Assembly (NCBI GenBank): GCA_000585075.1
Contig: JEMY01000033.1
Location: forward strand, 1-64,000
DNA: 64,000 nucleotides
Source: Candidatus Accumulibacter regalis
GTDB lineage: Bacteria; Pseudomonadota; Gammaproteobacteria; Burkholderiales; Rhodocyclaceae
Reading direction: 5' to 3'
The notes beneath the pieces were generated by a model, which did not search any database, was not told where the DNA came from, and saw only the letters and a program-made list of their open reading frames with translations. Position 1 is the stretch's first letter. Every line of letters begins with the position of its first letter. Below, piece by piece: positions 48,410 to 58,400 of this stretch. Position numbers and translations under genes: made by a program.

Positions 48410-51400
48410 TCAATTCCGCTCGTGGTCGCGGCGATAGCGCTCGAAGGCGCCGCGCACGGTTTCACGCAGTTCGGCGTCGTCCCAGGGCTTGGTCATGAAA
48501 CGGTAGATCTCGCCGTGATTCACGGCGTCGGTGACCGACTGCAGATCGGTATATCCGGAGAGGATCATGCGCACCGTATCCGGAAACAGCGCCCTGGCAC
48601 GGGCGATGAACTCGCTGCCCGACATCGCCGGCATGCGCTGGTCGGTGATGATCACGCCGACGCGGTGGCGGGCGAGGATCTCCAGCCCCTCGATGCCACT
48701 GCTCGCCGTGAAGATGCGGTAGCGGTCGGCGCGCAACAGCCGGCGCAGCGCGTTGGTGATGTTCGCCTCGTCATCGACCAGCAGCAGCGTCCGCGACGCC
48801 TCATCCTCCTCATCCGCGGCGCCGGCCGCGGCAAAGCTCAGGCAGCGCGCCTCGCGCAGGAGGACCTCGAAATCGTGGCCCGGCAGGGGCTGGCTGAAGT
48901 AGAAACCCTGCATCTCGTCGCAGCCCCGTTCGCGCAGGAACTTCAGCTGCGCCTCGCTCTCGACGCCCTCGGCGATGACCTTCACTCCCAGGCTCTTGGC
49001 CATGGCGATGACGGCCAGCGCGACGGCCGCAGCGGTCCGGTCGCCGAGAATGTCACGCACGAAGCAGCGGTCGATCTTGATGCGGTCGACGGTGATGCGC
49101 AACAGATGGGCGAGCGACGAAAAGCCGGTACCGAAGTCGTCCATCGCCGTCGTCACGCCGGCGGCACGAATCTTTTTCAGGATCGCCGTCACCCGTCCGA
49201 TGTCCTGCAAGGCGAGGCTTTCGGTCAGTTCGACTTCCAGGGCACCGCTGCCCAGCCCGGCGCGATCGATTGCCGCAGCCAGCTGTTCGGCCAGGTCGTC
49301 ACTCTCGAACTGTCGCGCCGACAGGTTGACCGCCAGCCGCGGTGGCGTCAGGCCGGCGTCCCGCCAGGCACGCGACTGCTGGCAGGCGGTTTCGATCACC
49401 CACTGGCCGATCGGCACGATCAGGCCGCTGTCCTCGGCAAGGGTAATCAAGTCCTTGGGCGGAATCATCCCGCGCAGCGGATGCCGCCAGCGCAGCAGGG
49501 CTTCCGCGCCAACGATTTCGCCGCTGATCAGATCGACCTGCGGCTGGTAGTGGAGCTCGAACTCGCCACGCTCGAGCGCACGCCCGAGGTCGGCTTCGAT
49601 GGCCAACTGCCCGGCAACACGCTCGTTCATCTCGGCCTGGTAGAAGTGGAACGAGCCGCGACCCCTGGCCTTGGCGCGATGCATCGCCGCGTCGGCGTTC
49701 TTGAGCAGCGTCTCCGCATCGCGACCGTCACGCGGGAAGAGACTGGCGCCGATGCTGCAGGTGATCGCCAGTTCGTGGCCGTCGATTTCCACAGGCCGGG
49801 CAACGCTCTCCAGGATGCGCGCGATGACCCGCGCCACTTCACCGTCGCCGAGCGGATCGGCAAGGATCATCACGAACTCGTCGCCGCCAAGGCGGGCGAC
49901 GGTATCCCCTTCGCGCACGCTGTCGGCGAGCCGCCCGGCGACGATACGCAGCAACTCGTCGCCATGGCCGTGCCCGAGGCTGTTGTTGACCCGCTTGAAC
50001 TGGTCGATATCGACCGCCAGCAGGGCCAGCTTGGCATCGTGGCGTTCGGCGTAGGCGATCGCCTGCTGCCCGCGGTCGCGCAGCAGGTTGCGGTTGGCCA
50101 GGCCGGTCAGCGAATCGTGGTTGGTCTGGTGTTCGAGTTCCTCTTCGTAACGGCGGCGCTCACTGATATCGTGGAAGACGCTGACGAAGTGTCCGAGCGT
50201 ACCGTCCGGCGAACAGACCGGCGCCACGTTCAGTTCGGCCCACAGCGGCGAACCGTCCTTGCGACGACAGCGCAGCGTCACCTGCGTGCCGCGCCGCTCG
50301 CGCAGCGCCTGACGCAACTCGTTGAGCTCCAGCTGATCGAGTTCGCCGGCGAGCAGAAAACGGCCACTGCTGCCGAGCACTTCGTCGGCGCCATAGCCGG
50401 TGATCGCTTCGAAACCGGGATTGACGTAGGTGATCGGGTGAGCGGGGTCGAGGGCATCGGTGATCATGACGCCGTTGGCCGACGCTTCGACGGCACGCTT
50501 GAGCAACAGCATGCCGGCTTCGGCGCGCTGCGCGAAAATCCCGTAGGCGAGGTCGTCGGCGAGCTCTTCGAGCACGTCGCAGGCGTCGTCGTCGAAGCCC
50601 TGTGGATCGGGCGTCAGCAGGTTGAGCGCACCGATCGACACACCGCGTCCGACCAGCGGCAGAGCGATTGCGGCGCACTGGCCGCGGTCGGCGAGGTCGC
50701 TGCTCCAGTGCTCGGGGCCATTAGCCAAAACGAACAGGCAGGTCAGCGCCTGCCCCTGCTCCAGGGCAGGCAGCGTCAGCTGCTGGCGAAAGCCGCTGCG
50801 CCAGAGATCGCCATCCAGTGACGCCAGGGAAGAGGCGGCGACCAGCGCGGCCGGTTCCGCCGCCAGTCGAGCCTCGCCGCTACTGCGATCCACCAGGTCG
50901 ACCCACACCGCGGAATAGCCGCCCTGGCGGTGCAGGCGATCAACGATGCCACCGATCATCTCGCTCTCGCTACCGGCGCGCACCAGCGCCGCGTTGCAAT
51001 CGTGGATCAGACGCAGCGTGGCGTTCAGCCGACGCAGCGCCAGCGACTGGCGGTCGCGCTCGCTGACGTCGCGGACGGCGCAGGTGATAATCCTTCCCGA
51101 CGCCTCGTCGATGTGGCTCAGGCTGATCTCGACGGGGAACAGGCTGCCATCGCAGCGCTGGCCCTGGAGATGCGCAACGCGCATGCTGCCCGGTCGCGGC
51201 TGCGCGTCGAAGCGGGCGCGGTGACCACGGTGCGCCGCGCGCTTGGCTTCGGGAACCAGCAGGTCGATGCAAAGTCCGTTCAGGGCGCCGGGACGATAGC
51301 CGAACATCCGCTCGGCGCTGGTATTGGCGAGCAGGATGCTGCCGGCCGAATCGACCAGAAACAGAGCGTCAGCGGCGGTTTCGAGTACGCCACGGTAACG

Positions 51401-51502
51401 CGCCTCGGCGGCCGCCAGGGCAGCCAGAGTGCGCGGTTCCTGGCCGGCGTCCGGCGGCCTGTCGAGATCTTCGGGTGAGACCGGAAGGACGTCGGCCTTC
51501 AT
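48410..51502 (-). CDS. PAS-GAF-PAS-GGDEF-EAL-REC cyclic-di-GMP enzyme
   Basis: A 1030-residue cytoplasmic protein. PAS (about residues 35-155), GAF-like (about 175-325), PAS/PAC (about 335-455), GGDEF (about 458-620), EAL (about 630-880) and a C-terminal receiver (about 905-1025). The cyclase site is intact (RLGGDEFVMI) and an RxxD inhibitory site (REGD) lies five residues before it. The phosphodiesterase has EALLRW, LTESL, DDFGTGFSSL, KIDRCFV and AEGVES, so both activities look possible. The receiver keeps LLLVDDEANI, the acceptor Asp in ITDQRMP and the Lys of FMTKPWDD. The ATG overlaps the preceding receiver gene by 4 bp. The REC position at the C-terminus is unusual and suggests control by phosphotransfer from the upstream genes. 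Confidence 0.92.
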   Translation of the reverse strand: MKADVLPVSPEDLDRPPDAGQEPRTLAALAAAEARYRGVLETAADALFLVDSAGSILLANTSAERMFGYRPGALNGLCIDLLVPEAKRAAHRGHRARFDAQPRPGSMRVAHLQGQRCDGSLFPVEISLSHIDEASGRIITCAVRDVSERDRQSLALRRLNATLRLIHDCNAALVRAGSESEMIGGIVDRLHRQGGYSAVWVDLVDRSSGEARLAAEPAALVAASSLASLDGDLWRSGFRQQLTLPALEQGQALTCLFVLANGPEHWSSDLADRGQCAAIALPLVGRGVSIGALNLLTPDPQGFDDDACDVLEELADDLAYGIFAQRAEAGMLLLKRAVEASANGVMITDALDPAHPITYVNPGFEAITGYGADEVLGSSGRFLLAGELDQLELNELRQALRERRGTQVTLRCRRKDGSPLWAELNVAPVCSPDGTLGHFVSVFHDISERRRYEEELEHQTNHDSLTGLANRNLLRDRGQQAIAYAERHDAKLALLAVDIDQFKRVNNSLGHGHGDELLRIVAGRLADSVREGDTVARLGGDEFVMILADPLGDGEVARVIARILESVARPVEIDGHELAITCSIGASLFPRDGRDAETLLKNADAAMHRAKARGRGSFHFYQAEMNERVAGQLAIEADLGRALERGEFELHYQPQVDLISGEIVGAEALLRWRHPLRGMIPPKDLITLAEDSGLIVPIGQWVIETACQQSRAWRDAGLTPPRLAVNLSARQFESDDLAEQLAAAIDRAGLGSGALEVELTESLALQDIGRVTAILKKIRAAGVTTAMDDFGTGFSSLAHLLRITVDRIKIDRCFVRDILGDRTAAAVALAVIAMAKSLGVKVIAEGVESEAQLKFLRERGCDEMQGFYFSQPLPGHDFEVLLREARCLSFAAAGAADEEDEASRTLLLVDDEANITNALRRLLRADRYRIFTASSGIEGLEILARHRVGVIITDQRMPAMSGSEFIARARALFPDTVRMILSGYTDLQSVTDAVNHGEIYRFMTKPWDDAELRETVRGAFERYRRDHERN

Positions 51503-51864
51503 GCGCAAAGCTCCGCCAGCACGCGCGGCAATTCAGGAACCAGATTGGCCTTGCAGACGTAGGCGTCGACGCCGATCGCTGCGGCCGCCGCCCGATACTC
51601 CGGCGTCGAGTGCAGGGAAACGACCAGCAACTTGACGTCCGCGTCCACCTCGCGGATGCGCTTTGCCGTCTCGAGACCGTTCAGGCCGGGCATCGCGATA
51701 TCGAGAATGACGACATCCGGGCGCTCGCTGCCCAGGACCTGCAGCGCTTCCTCGCCGGAGCCGACGCTGGCGGCTATTTCGAAACCCAGCCCGCGCAGCA
51801 TGCGCGCCAGCAACTTGCGGAACTCGGGACAATCATCGACCAACAGCACCCGGACCACCCTCAT
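51499..51864 (-). CDS. Single-domain response regulator
   Basis: A 121-residue receiver: VLLVDDCPEF, acceptor Asp in VVILDIAMPGLNG, VVSLHST and the Lys of YVCKANL. There is no output domain, so it probably passes phosphate on or acts by protein contact, as CheY/Spo0F-type proteins do. ATG 51864 has AAGGGG eight bases upstream; starts at 51870 and 51873 (GTG) are possible. Its end overlaps the GGDEF-EAL-REC gene by 4 bp. A gap of about 128 bp separates it from the upstream narL-type gene. Confidence 0.9.
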   Translation of the reverse strand: MRVVRVLLVDDCPEFRKLLARMLRGLGFEIAASVGSGEEALQVLGSERPDVVILDIAMPGLNGLETAKRIREVDADVKLLVVSLHSTPEYRAAAAAIGVDAYVCKANLVPELPRVLAELCA

Positions 51865-51992
51865 GACCATCACCCCTTCGTCTGAACATGGGCTGAGTCT
51901 GGTGGAAGCGGCGGCCTGGCGCCATCGGGGGATCCCCTAGGGGCGACCGGAAAAATCCCGCCCGGCGCCGGGGCGCTCAGCGTCCGGCACGT

Positions 51993-52649
51993 CTATTCGG
52001 CGGCGGAAACAAGTCCGTTGCGGATCGCATAGCGGGTCAGCCCCGCCACATCGTGAATGCCCAGCCGCTCCATGATCTGGGCACGGTGCGACTCGACGGT
52101 CTTGGCGCTGATGCCGAGGTCGAAAGCGATTTCCTTGGCCCCGCGACCGGCGGCGATACGGCACAGGATCTCGCTTTGACGCGGCGTCAGGGCGTCGGCG
52201 GCGGGTGGTCCGCCTTTGCCGCGGGAAAGGTAGCCGTCGACGACCTGTCGCGAGACGCTCGGCGACAGCCAGGTTTCACCGCGCATCACCGCGCGCAGCG
52301 CGAGTTCGAGCTCGACCGGCGCGGCGTCCTTGATCAGGTAGCCGACAGCGCCGACCTGCAGCGCCTCCCTGACGTACTCGGCGTCGGCGTGCATCGACAG
52401 CACGATCACCCGCACGGCCGGATAGAGGCGATGGATCTCGGCGCTCGCCACCAGTCCGCTCATGCCCTTCATGGCGATGTCGATGAGCAACAAATCGGGC
52501 AGGCACTCGCCGACGCGAGCGATGGCCGTAGCGCCATCGTCGGCTTCACCGACCACTTCGACGCCGCTGAAGGCGCCGAGGAGCGAACGGATGCCGGCAC
52601 GCACCAGCTGGTGATCGTCGGCGAGAACGACGCGTATACGGTCGTTCAT
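51993..52649 (-). CDS. NarL/FixJ-family response regulator
   Basis: A 218-residue transcription factor: receiver (VVLADDHQLVRAGI, acceptor Asp57 in LLIDIAMKG, Lys in YLIKDA) and a LuxR-type helix-turn-helix at the C-terminus (LTPRQSEILCRIAAGR, ISAKTVESHRAQIMERL). Its start shares one base with the stop of the upstream HisKA_3 kinase, its natural partner (NarX/NarL-like pair). Target genes cannot be read from the sequence. Confidence 0.93.
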   Translation of the reverse strand: MNDRIRVVLADDHQLVRAGIRSLLGAFSGVEVVGEADDGATAIARVGECLPDLLLIDIAMKGMSGLVASAEIHRLYPAVRVIVLSMHADAEYVREALQVGAVGYLIKDAAPVELELALRAVMRGETWLSPSVSRQVVDGYLSRGKGGPPAADALTPRQSEILCRIAAGRGAKEIAFDLGISAKTVESHRAQIMERLGIHDVAGLTRYAIRNGLVSAAE

Positions 52650-54679
52650 CAGGTCGCTCCGGGCAGTGGCAGCGTCACACGCACCTCGCTGCCGGCGCGC
52701 TGCGCGGGCTGCGAGCGCACCTCGAGCCGGCCGCCGGCAAGAGTGGCGCGCTCCTGCATCGAGAGCAGGCCGAGGCTCGTGCCACGCGCCGCGCCGGCAA
52801 ATGCCGCCGCGGCGTCAAAGCCACGGCCATCGTCACGCAGGGAGAGGATCAGCGCGCCTTGCGCATAGCGCAACTCGAGCACCACCGCAGTCGCGCCGGC
52901 ATGACGGATGACGTTGTTCAGCGCCTCCTGGGCAATGCGGAAGCAGGTGATGGCAATATCCTCCGGCGGCGACGGCAGGCCGTCGTCGGCGATGAAGCTG
53001 GCCCGGATTCCGGCATGGCGGCAGGTATTGCCGAGGTGTGCGCGCAGCGCCGGCACCAGGCCGAGGTCGTCGAGCTGCGGCGGGCGCAGCTCGACCGACA
53101 GGGCGCGTACGCGCTGCAGGGTCCGGTCGGCAATATCGGCAGCCTCGTGGATTTCGTCCTGCTCGCCGCCGGCAGACCAGCGGCGCATGCCCAGGAGCAC
53201 GATCTTGATCATCGTCAGGTTCTGCCCGATATCGTCGTGCAGGTCGCGGGCCAGACGCCGCCGCTCGTCTTCCTGCACGCCGATGAGCCGAGCCGAGACC
53301 TCGTGCAGACGCGCGAGAGCGCTGCGCAAGTCGGCCTCGGCGCGCCGCCGGTGCTCGTCGGCGCTGAATTTTTCGAGGGCGAACGATATGTCGCTGGCCA
53401 ACTCGGCGAGCAGCTCGATCAACTCCTCGTCAAAGTAACCGACTTCGCCGGCGTAGAGGCTGAAGACGCCGACCACGGCGCCAGCGCGCCGGAGCGGAAA
53501 CGCCGCCGAGGCGGCGATTCCCGCCGCCCGCGCGCGTTCCTGCCAGGGGCCGGTGCGCGGGTCGCTGACGAAGTCATTGCAGATCGCCGGCCGACCAGCG
53601 CGCATGGCGGCACCGTCCGGGCCATGCCCCTGCTCATGCTGGGCGTCGATCGAAATGCGCAGGCCGCGCAGGTATTCGCCGGCGATGCCCGAATCGGCGA
53701 CGACGCCGATCCAGCCATCGGCGTCGAGCAGGCCGATCCAGGCACCGTCGACGTCGCCGTGGCGAACGACGATCCGGCAGGCGTCGACGAGCAGCGTCCC
53801 GGCAGACTCGGCGTGCATGATCGCCTGATTGGTCTGCGCCACGGCGTTGAAGAAACCGCTCAGCCGCCGCAAGCGCCGTTCCGCCTCCTTGCGTTCGCTG
53901 ATGTCGCGGGCGATGGCAAAGACGCCAACCGTCTCGTCGGCGAGCTGCAGACAGCCCTTGGTCGTCAGATAGGTGCGCTCGCCGCCGTCGGCAGCGCGGA
54001 GGATTTCCTCGCAGGTCTCGGTCACCGCCGCCGACATCAGACGCTGGTCGTCGGCGCGCCGGCGCGCCGCCGTCTCGGCGGGAAAGAGATCCGCGTCGCC
54101 GTGGCCGAGAATGTCCTTGCGCGGTCGCCCGAGCAAGCGCTCGAACGCGCGGTTGCAGAGGAGGTAGCGACCATCGGCAGCCTTGGCGAAGATGCAGTCG
54201 GTCGAACCCTCGACCAGCGCCGAGAGCGTCGCCGCCAGCTCGTCGATGCGCCGCTCCCGGCGCTCGGCTTCGACACGCAGCAAGGCCTCGTGCTGGTGCC
54301 GCTGCAGCGCCAGCTCGATCGCCAATTGCAGCTCGCGATCGTTACAGGGTTTGATCAGGTAGGCATGCGGCGCAGTGATGCGCGCGCGCGCGAAGCGCTC
54401 CTCGTCCGCATAGGCGGTCAGATAGAGCAGCGGCACCCGCTGCTCGTCGAGGATCACCCGCGCCGCATCGATGCCATCGACGCCGCCGGGCAGGACAATG
54501 TCCATCAATACCAGGTCAGGCCGTTCACGCGCCGCCACGGCCACCGCCTCTTCGCCGGAGGCCACCGGCCCGGCAATCACGTAACCCAGCGCGGCGAGTC
54601 GCAGCGCCAGCGCCCGGGCAACGAGGGGGTCGTCCTCGACGACCAGGATGCGTTTGCCCGCCGGCATGCTGGTGTTCAT
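52649..54679 (-). CDS. REC-PAS-GAF NarX-type sensor histidine kinase
   Basis: A 676-residue soluble kinase. It starts with a receiver domain (ILVVEDDPLVARALAL, acceptor Asp in LVLMDIVLPGG), then PAS/PAC (about residues 145-265), GAF (about 280-440), a HisKA_3 dimerisation domain with RDLHDDIGQNLTMIK (phospho-His) and a HATPase with ALNNVIRHAGA and LRDDGRGF. The N-terminal receiver means the kinase can itself be a phosphorelay target. It overlaps the Hpt gene upstream by 4 bp and the NarL gene downstream by one base. Confidence 0.9.
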   Translation of the reverse strand: MNTSMPAGKRILVVEDDPLVARALALRLAALGYVIAGPVASGEEAVAVAARERPDLVLMDIVLPGGVDGIDAARVILDEQRVPLLYLTAYADEERFARARITAPHAYLIKPCNDRELQLAIELALQRHQHEALLRVEAERRERRIDELAATLSALVEGSTDCIFAKAADGRYLLCNRAFERLLGRPRKDILGHGDADLFPAETAARRRADDQRLMSAAVTETCEEILRAADGGERTYLTTKGCLQLADETVGVFAIARDISERKEAERRLRRLSGFFNAVAQTNQAIMHAESAGTLLVDACRIVVRHGDVDGAWIGLLDADGWIGVVADSGIAGEYLRGLRISIDAQHEQGHGPDGAAMRAGRPAICNDFVSDPRTGPWQERARAAGIAASAAFPLRRAGAVVGVFSLYAGEVGYFDEELIELLAELASDISFALEKFSADEHRRRAEADLRSALARLHEVSARLIGVQEDERRRLARDLHDDIGQNLTMIKIVLLGMRRWSAGGEQDEIHEAADIADRTLQRVRALSVELRPPQLDDLGLVPALRAHLGNTCRHAGIRASFIADDGLPSPPEDIAITCFRIAQEALNNVIRHAGATAVVLELRYAQGALILSLRDDGRGFDAAAAFAGAARGTSLGLLSMQERATLAGGRLEVRSQPAQRAGSEVRVTLPLPGAT

Positions 54680-55098
54680 TTCCTGGATCCAGAGAGTGCG
54701 GCGGCCGGCGCCGCAAGGGCAGGCGGCGAGCTTTCGCTCGCCGCCTTCAGGGTGCTCAGAAGGCGATCGAACTGCAGCCTGGCGCTGTCCACGCGCGCTG
54801 CCGGATCGGCGTCCAGCTGCCGCGCCAGTTCCTCGATCGCGAGCGCCGTGGCGCCAAGGTCGGGGTGACCGAAGGTTCCCGCCGCCCCGGCGAGGCTATG
54901 CGCGGCGGCGCACAGCTTGCGCAGCGCCGCCTCGTCGCTCTCGTCCCAGACCTCCCGGCCCTCCCAGTCCTTCCCGAGCGCCGTCAACGCAGCCTCGACC
55001 TGGCGCAGTCGCGCCGGCAGCGAGCGCTGGAACTCCTCGCCAAGCTCGGCCAGTTGCGCCGCCAGCTGGGCGGCGGCAGCGGCGGGCAGTTCAGCCAT
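54676..55098 (-). CDS. Hpt histidine phosphotransfer protein
   Basis: A 140-residue all-helical protein whose centre has the Hpt motif AAAHSLAGAAGTFG; His67 is the probable phosphorylation site. The rest is an Ala/Leu-rich four-helix bundle pattern and an Ala/Pro/Ser tail. Stand-alone Hpt proteins shuttle phosphate between receivers. It lies between a receiver gene (8 bp overlap) and a receiver-containing kinase gene (4 bp overlap), which fits this role. Confidence 0.85.
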   Translation of the reverse strand: MAELPAAAAAQLAAQLAELGEEFQRSLPARLRQVEAALTALGKDWEGREVWDESDEAALRKLCAAAHSLAGAAGTFGHPDLGATALAIEELARQLDADPAARVDSARLQFDRLLSTLKAASESSPPALAAPAAALSGSRK

Positions 55099-55483
55099 CG
55101 CGAGCCTCCCAGAGCGCGCGCACCTGACCGGCCAGGGCCATCGGATCGAAGGGCTTGGTGATCACGCCCAGGGCACCCTCGGCCTGGAGCGCGGCGACCT
55201 CGCCGGGCAGCGCTCGCGCGGTCATGAAGATCGCCGGCACGGCCTCGGTTTCGGACAGCGCGCGCAAGGCGCGCAAGGTCGCCGGCCCGTCCATGCCCGG
55301 CATCATGACGTCGAGCAACAGCAGATCAGGGACGAATTCTCGCACGCGCAGCAGCGCCTCGTCGCCGGAGGAAGCGACCTCGACCGCAAAGCCGCCAACC
55401 GCTTCGAGCGCCAGCTTGGCGACCGTGCGAATGTCGACCTCGTCCTCGACGTAAAGAATCCGTTGCAGGCTAGCACTCATCAT
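55091..55483 (-). CDS. Single-domain response regulator
   Basis: A 130-residue receiver: RILYVEDEVDIR, acceptor Asp in LLLLDVMMPGMDG, FMTARA and the Lys of VITKPFDP. All phosphorylation residues are present. It has no output domain. It overlaps the hybrid kinase gene by 14 bp at its start and the Hpt gene by 8 bp at its end, so it likely links the two in one relay. Confidence 0.92.
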   Translation of the reverse strand: MMSASLQRILYVEDEVDIRTVAKLALEAVGGFAVEVASSGDEALLRVREFVPDLLLLDVMMPGMDGPATLRALRALSETEAVPAIFMTARALPGEVAALQAEGALGVITKPFDPMALAGQVRALWEARDG

Positions 55484-58400
55484 CGTTCTCCTTCTCGTTC
55501 TTCGTCACGTCTTCGTCCGCCAACCGAGCACGCCGGCCCGGTTCAGCCCGCGCCGCCGACCGCGTCAACCCGTGCACGATCTGCACCAGCCGTTCGTTGG
55601 AGGTACGCGACTTGACCAGGCTGGCGGCGACCGCCCGCTGCGCAGCGAGCGGCGTCTCGGCGTCGCTGGCGGAAAAGACGACCACCGCCGGCGGCTGCGC
55701 CAGACCCTGGATCAGCGGCAGCAGGTCCAGCCCGGAGCCGTCGGGCAGGCCAAGGTCGAGGATCACGACATCGAAGATGCGCGTGGCCAACTCGGCCTTG
55801 GCAGTTGACAGCGTACGCGCCTCGATGATTTCTGCTCGAGATCCGAACTGGGCGGCGACGATGTGCACCAGATCGACATCGTCCTCGACGTGCAGGATGC
55901 GCGTCGGTTGCGACGCTGGCCCGCGGATGGCGCGCTTGAGCGCGGCCGAGAGTCGCTGCGCGTCGACCGGCTTTTCGAGCCAGTCGACCACCGCCAGCGC
56001 GCCGCCGAGCGTCGGGGTCAGCACATCCGGCGACCCCGACACGACGACCACCGGCACCTCGAACCCCCCCTTGGCCGCGCGCAGGCGGGTCAGCAGATCG
56101 ACGCCCGTCTCATCGGGCAGGCCGATCTCCAGGGTCATCGCCGCGTACTGACGGCTGGCGAGCAGCTCGCGAGCCATCGCTGCGCTCGCTGCATGGTCGA
56201 CCTGATAGCCGGCACGCTGCAACAAGTTCGCCAGAAGCTGCGCGACGTCGGCATCGTCCTCGCAAACGAGCACCCGTGGCGCGTCGGCGCTCGCCTCGCC
56301 GCCATTAGCCGGTACCGTACCCGACAGCGACGCGACCTCCGGCAACTCGAACCAGAAGCAGGCGCCGTGACCGGGCTCGCTGTTGAAACCGATCTCGCCG
56401 CCCATGCGCTCGACCAGCGCACGCGAGATCGACAGGCCGAGACCCGAACCGCCCTTGGCCCGCGTCGTCGATCCGTCGGCCTGGGAGAACTTGTCGAAAA
56501 TTCGCGCACGAAACTCCTCCGGGATCCCCGGGCCACGATCGACGACTTCGATGCGCAGGCGATCGCCGCGGCGGTGCAGCGAGACATCGACCGTCGCGCC
56601 GGGCGGCGAGAACTTGGCCGCGTTGGAGAGCAGATTGGCGAGCACCTGCAGAAGGCGATCGGCGTCGATGTGCGCGCTGCCCTCGGCGAGGCGGGCGACG
56701 ATGGCCAGCTTGACGTCGTGTTGCACGGCAAAGCCCTGGTTGGCCGCGACCGCCTGCTCGATCAGGGGCAGCAGCGGCTGCGTCGCAAACTGGAAGCTCA
56801 TCCGGCCCGAAGCGATCCTTTCCACGTCGAGGATATCGTTGATCAGGTCGACCAGCCGATCGCAGTTGGTCGCCGCGATTCCGATCAGCGCTTTTGCCTG
56901 CGGCGGCAACTCGCCGGCGATTCCGCCCTCGAGCAGACCGAGGGAGCCGCGAATCGACGTCAGCGGCGTACGCAACTCATGGCTGACCGTGGACACGAAC
57001 TCGTTCTTGAGCTGCTCCATCTTCTTGCGCTCGGAGATGTCGCGCACCAGCCCGATGAAACGCCGACGGTCGTTCACGGTCACCTCGGTGACCGCCAGTT
57101 CCATCGGAAAACAACTGCCGTCGGAACGCTTGCCGACGACTTCGCGGCCGATGCCGATGATCTTGCGCACCCCGGTTCGCCGATAGGCACTGAGGTAGCC
57201 GTCATGCTCGCCGGCGTAGGGCGCGGGCATCAGCATCTTGACGTTGCGCCCGAGCACCTCCTCCGTGCGGTAGCGGAACAGGCTCTCGGCGGCCAGGTTG
57301 AAGCTTTCGACAAGACCTTGCTCGTCGATGGTAATGATCGCATCGAGCGTGTTGTCGAGCACCGCGCGCGCGCGTGCCTCGGATTCGCGCAGCTCGTGGG
57401 TCATGGCGTCGGCCAGCGTGAGCGCGCGCGCCCGCGACCCGGCAAACGACTGCAGGAGCGCGAAAACGAGGGCGCTGATCAGCGCACCGCCGGCGAGTAC
57501 GGCAGTAGCGGTGCGTTTGACCGCCGCCGGCGCGTCGACGGCGTCGATGCGCAGTCGCCACTGTCGGTCGGCGAAGTCGAATAGCTTTTCGCTGCTGTAG
57601 GGCGCCGGCGACGAGCGGCTCTCCGACGGCATCAGGCGCAGGAGGGGCTGCGCGTCGGCGACGGCACCGCCGGCCGCGCCAACCAGGCCAACGTCATCAA
57701 TCCTCAGGTCGAGACGCTCGGCATCCTCGCCGAACACGCCACGCGCCAGATCCCCCATCCGGAAGGCGGCATAGACGACGCCGACAAACGCCGCCCACCG
57801 CTCTTCGCTGGTCAGCAGCGAGGCCCCGTTGCGATAGATCGGCAGGAGCAGCAGGAAGCTGCTCTGACGCCCGGTCTCCTGGACCAGGGTGATTGGCGCG
57901 GTTGCAGCGGCTGCACCACTCGCGCGCGCCCGCTCGGCGGCGCTCCGACGCTCGCTTTCGCTGAGTAGATCGAGGCCGAAAGCAGCTTCGTTGCCCTGCG
58001 GCGGCTCGGTGTAATCGATGACCAGGTACTCCGGCCGCTCGCCTGGCGGGCGAATCGCAAACGTCGGATAGCCCTCGGCGAGCAGCCGCCGATCGGAACG
58101 AACCGCTGTGATGAAGGCCTCGCGTTCCGCAAGTGGCACCCGGCGCGCGAAACCGACGACCTGGACGCCGGGAAGGTCCTGCTTGAGTTCGAGCCGTACG
58201 ACATAGCGATGGAACTCGCCACGGTCGACCTCCTCGGAACCCGCGAAGAAGCCCTGCAGACCACGCAGGACACCTTCGTAGGCATCGAGTCGTTCCTTGA
58301 GCTGGAGGGCGCGGATCGCCGCCGCCTGCTGGAATTCGTGCCTGGCCTCGCTTTCGGCAACGCCGGCGGCCCATTGCGCCGCCCAGACCGTCAATGCCAG

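Noticed and set aside
48422-50821. 799-codon plus-strand open frame, and a similar one at 52859-54868
   Set aside because: Both are antisense to the GGDEF-EAL and REC-PAS-GAF kinase genes, which carry complete catalytic motifs on the minus strand.
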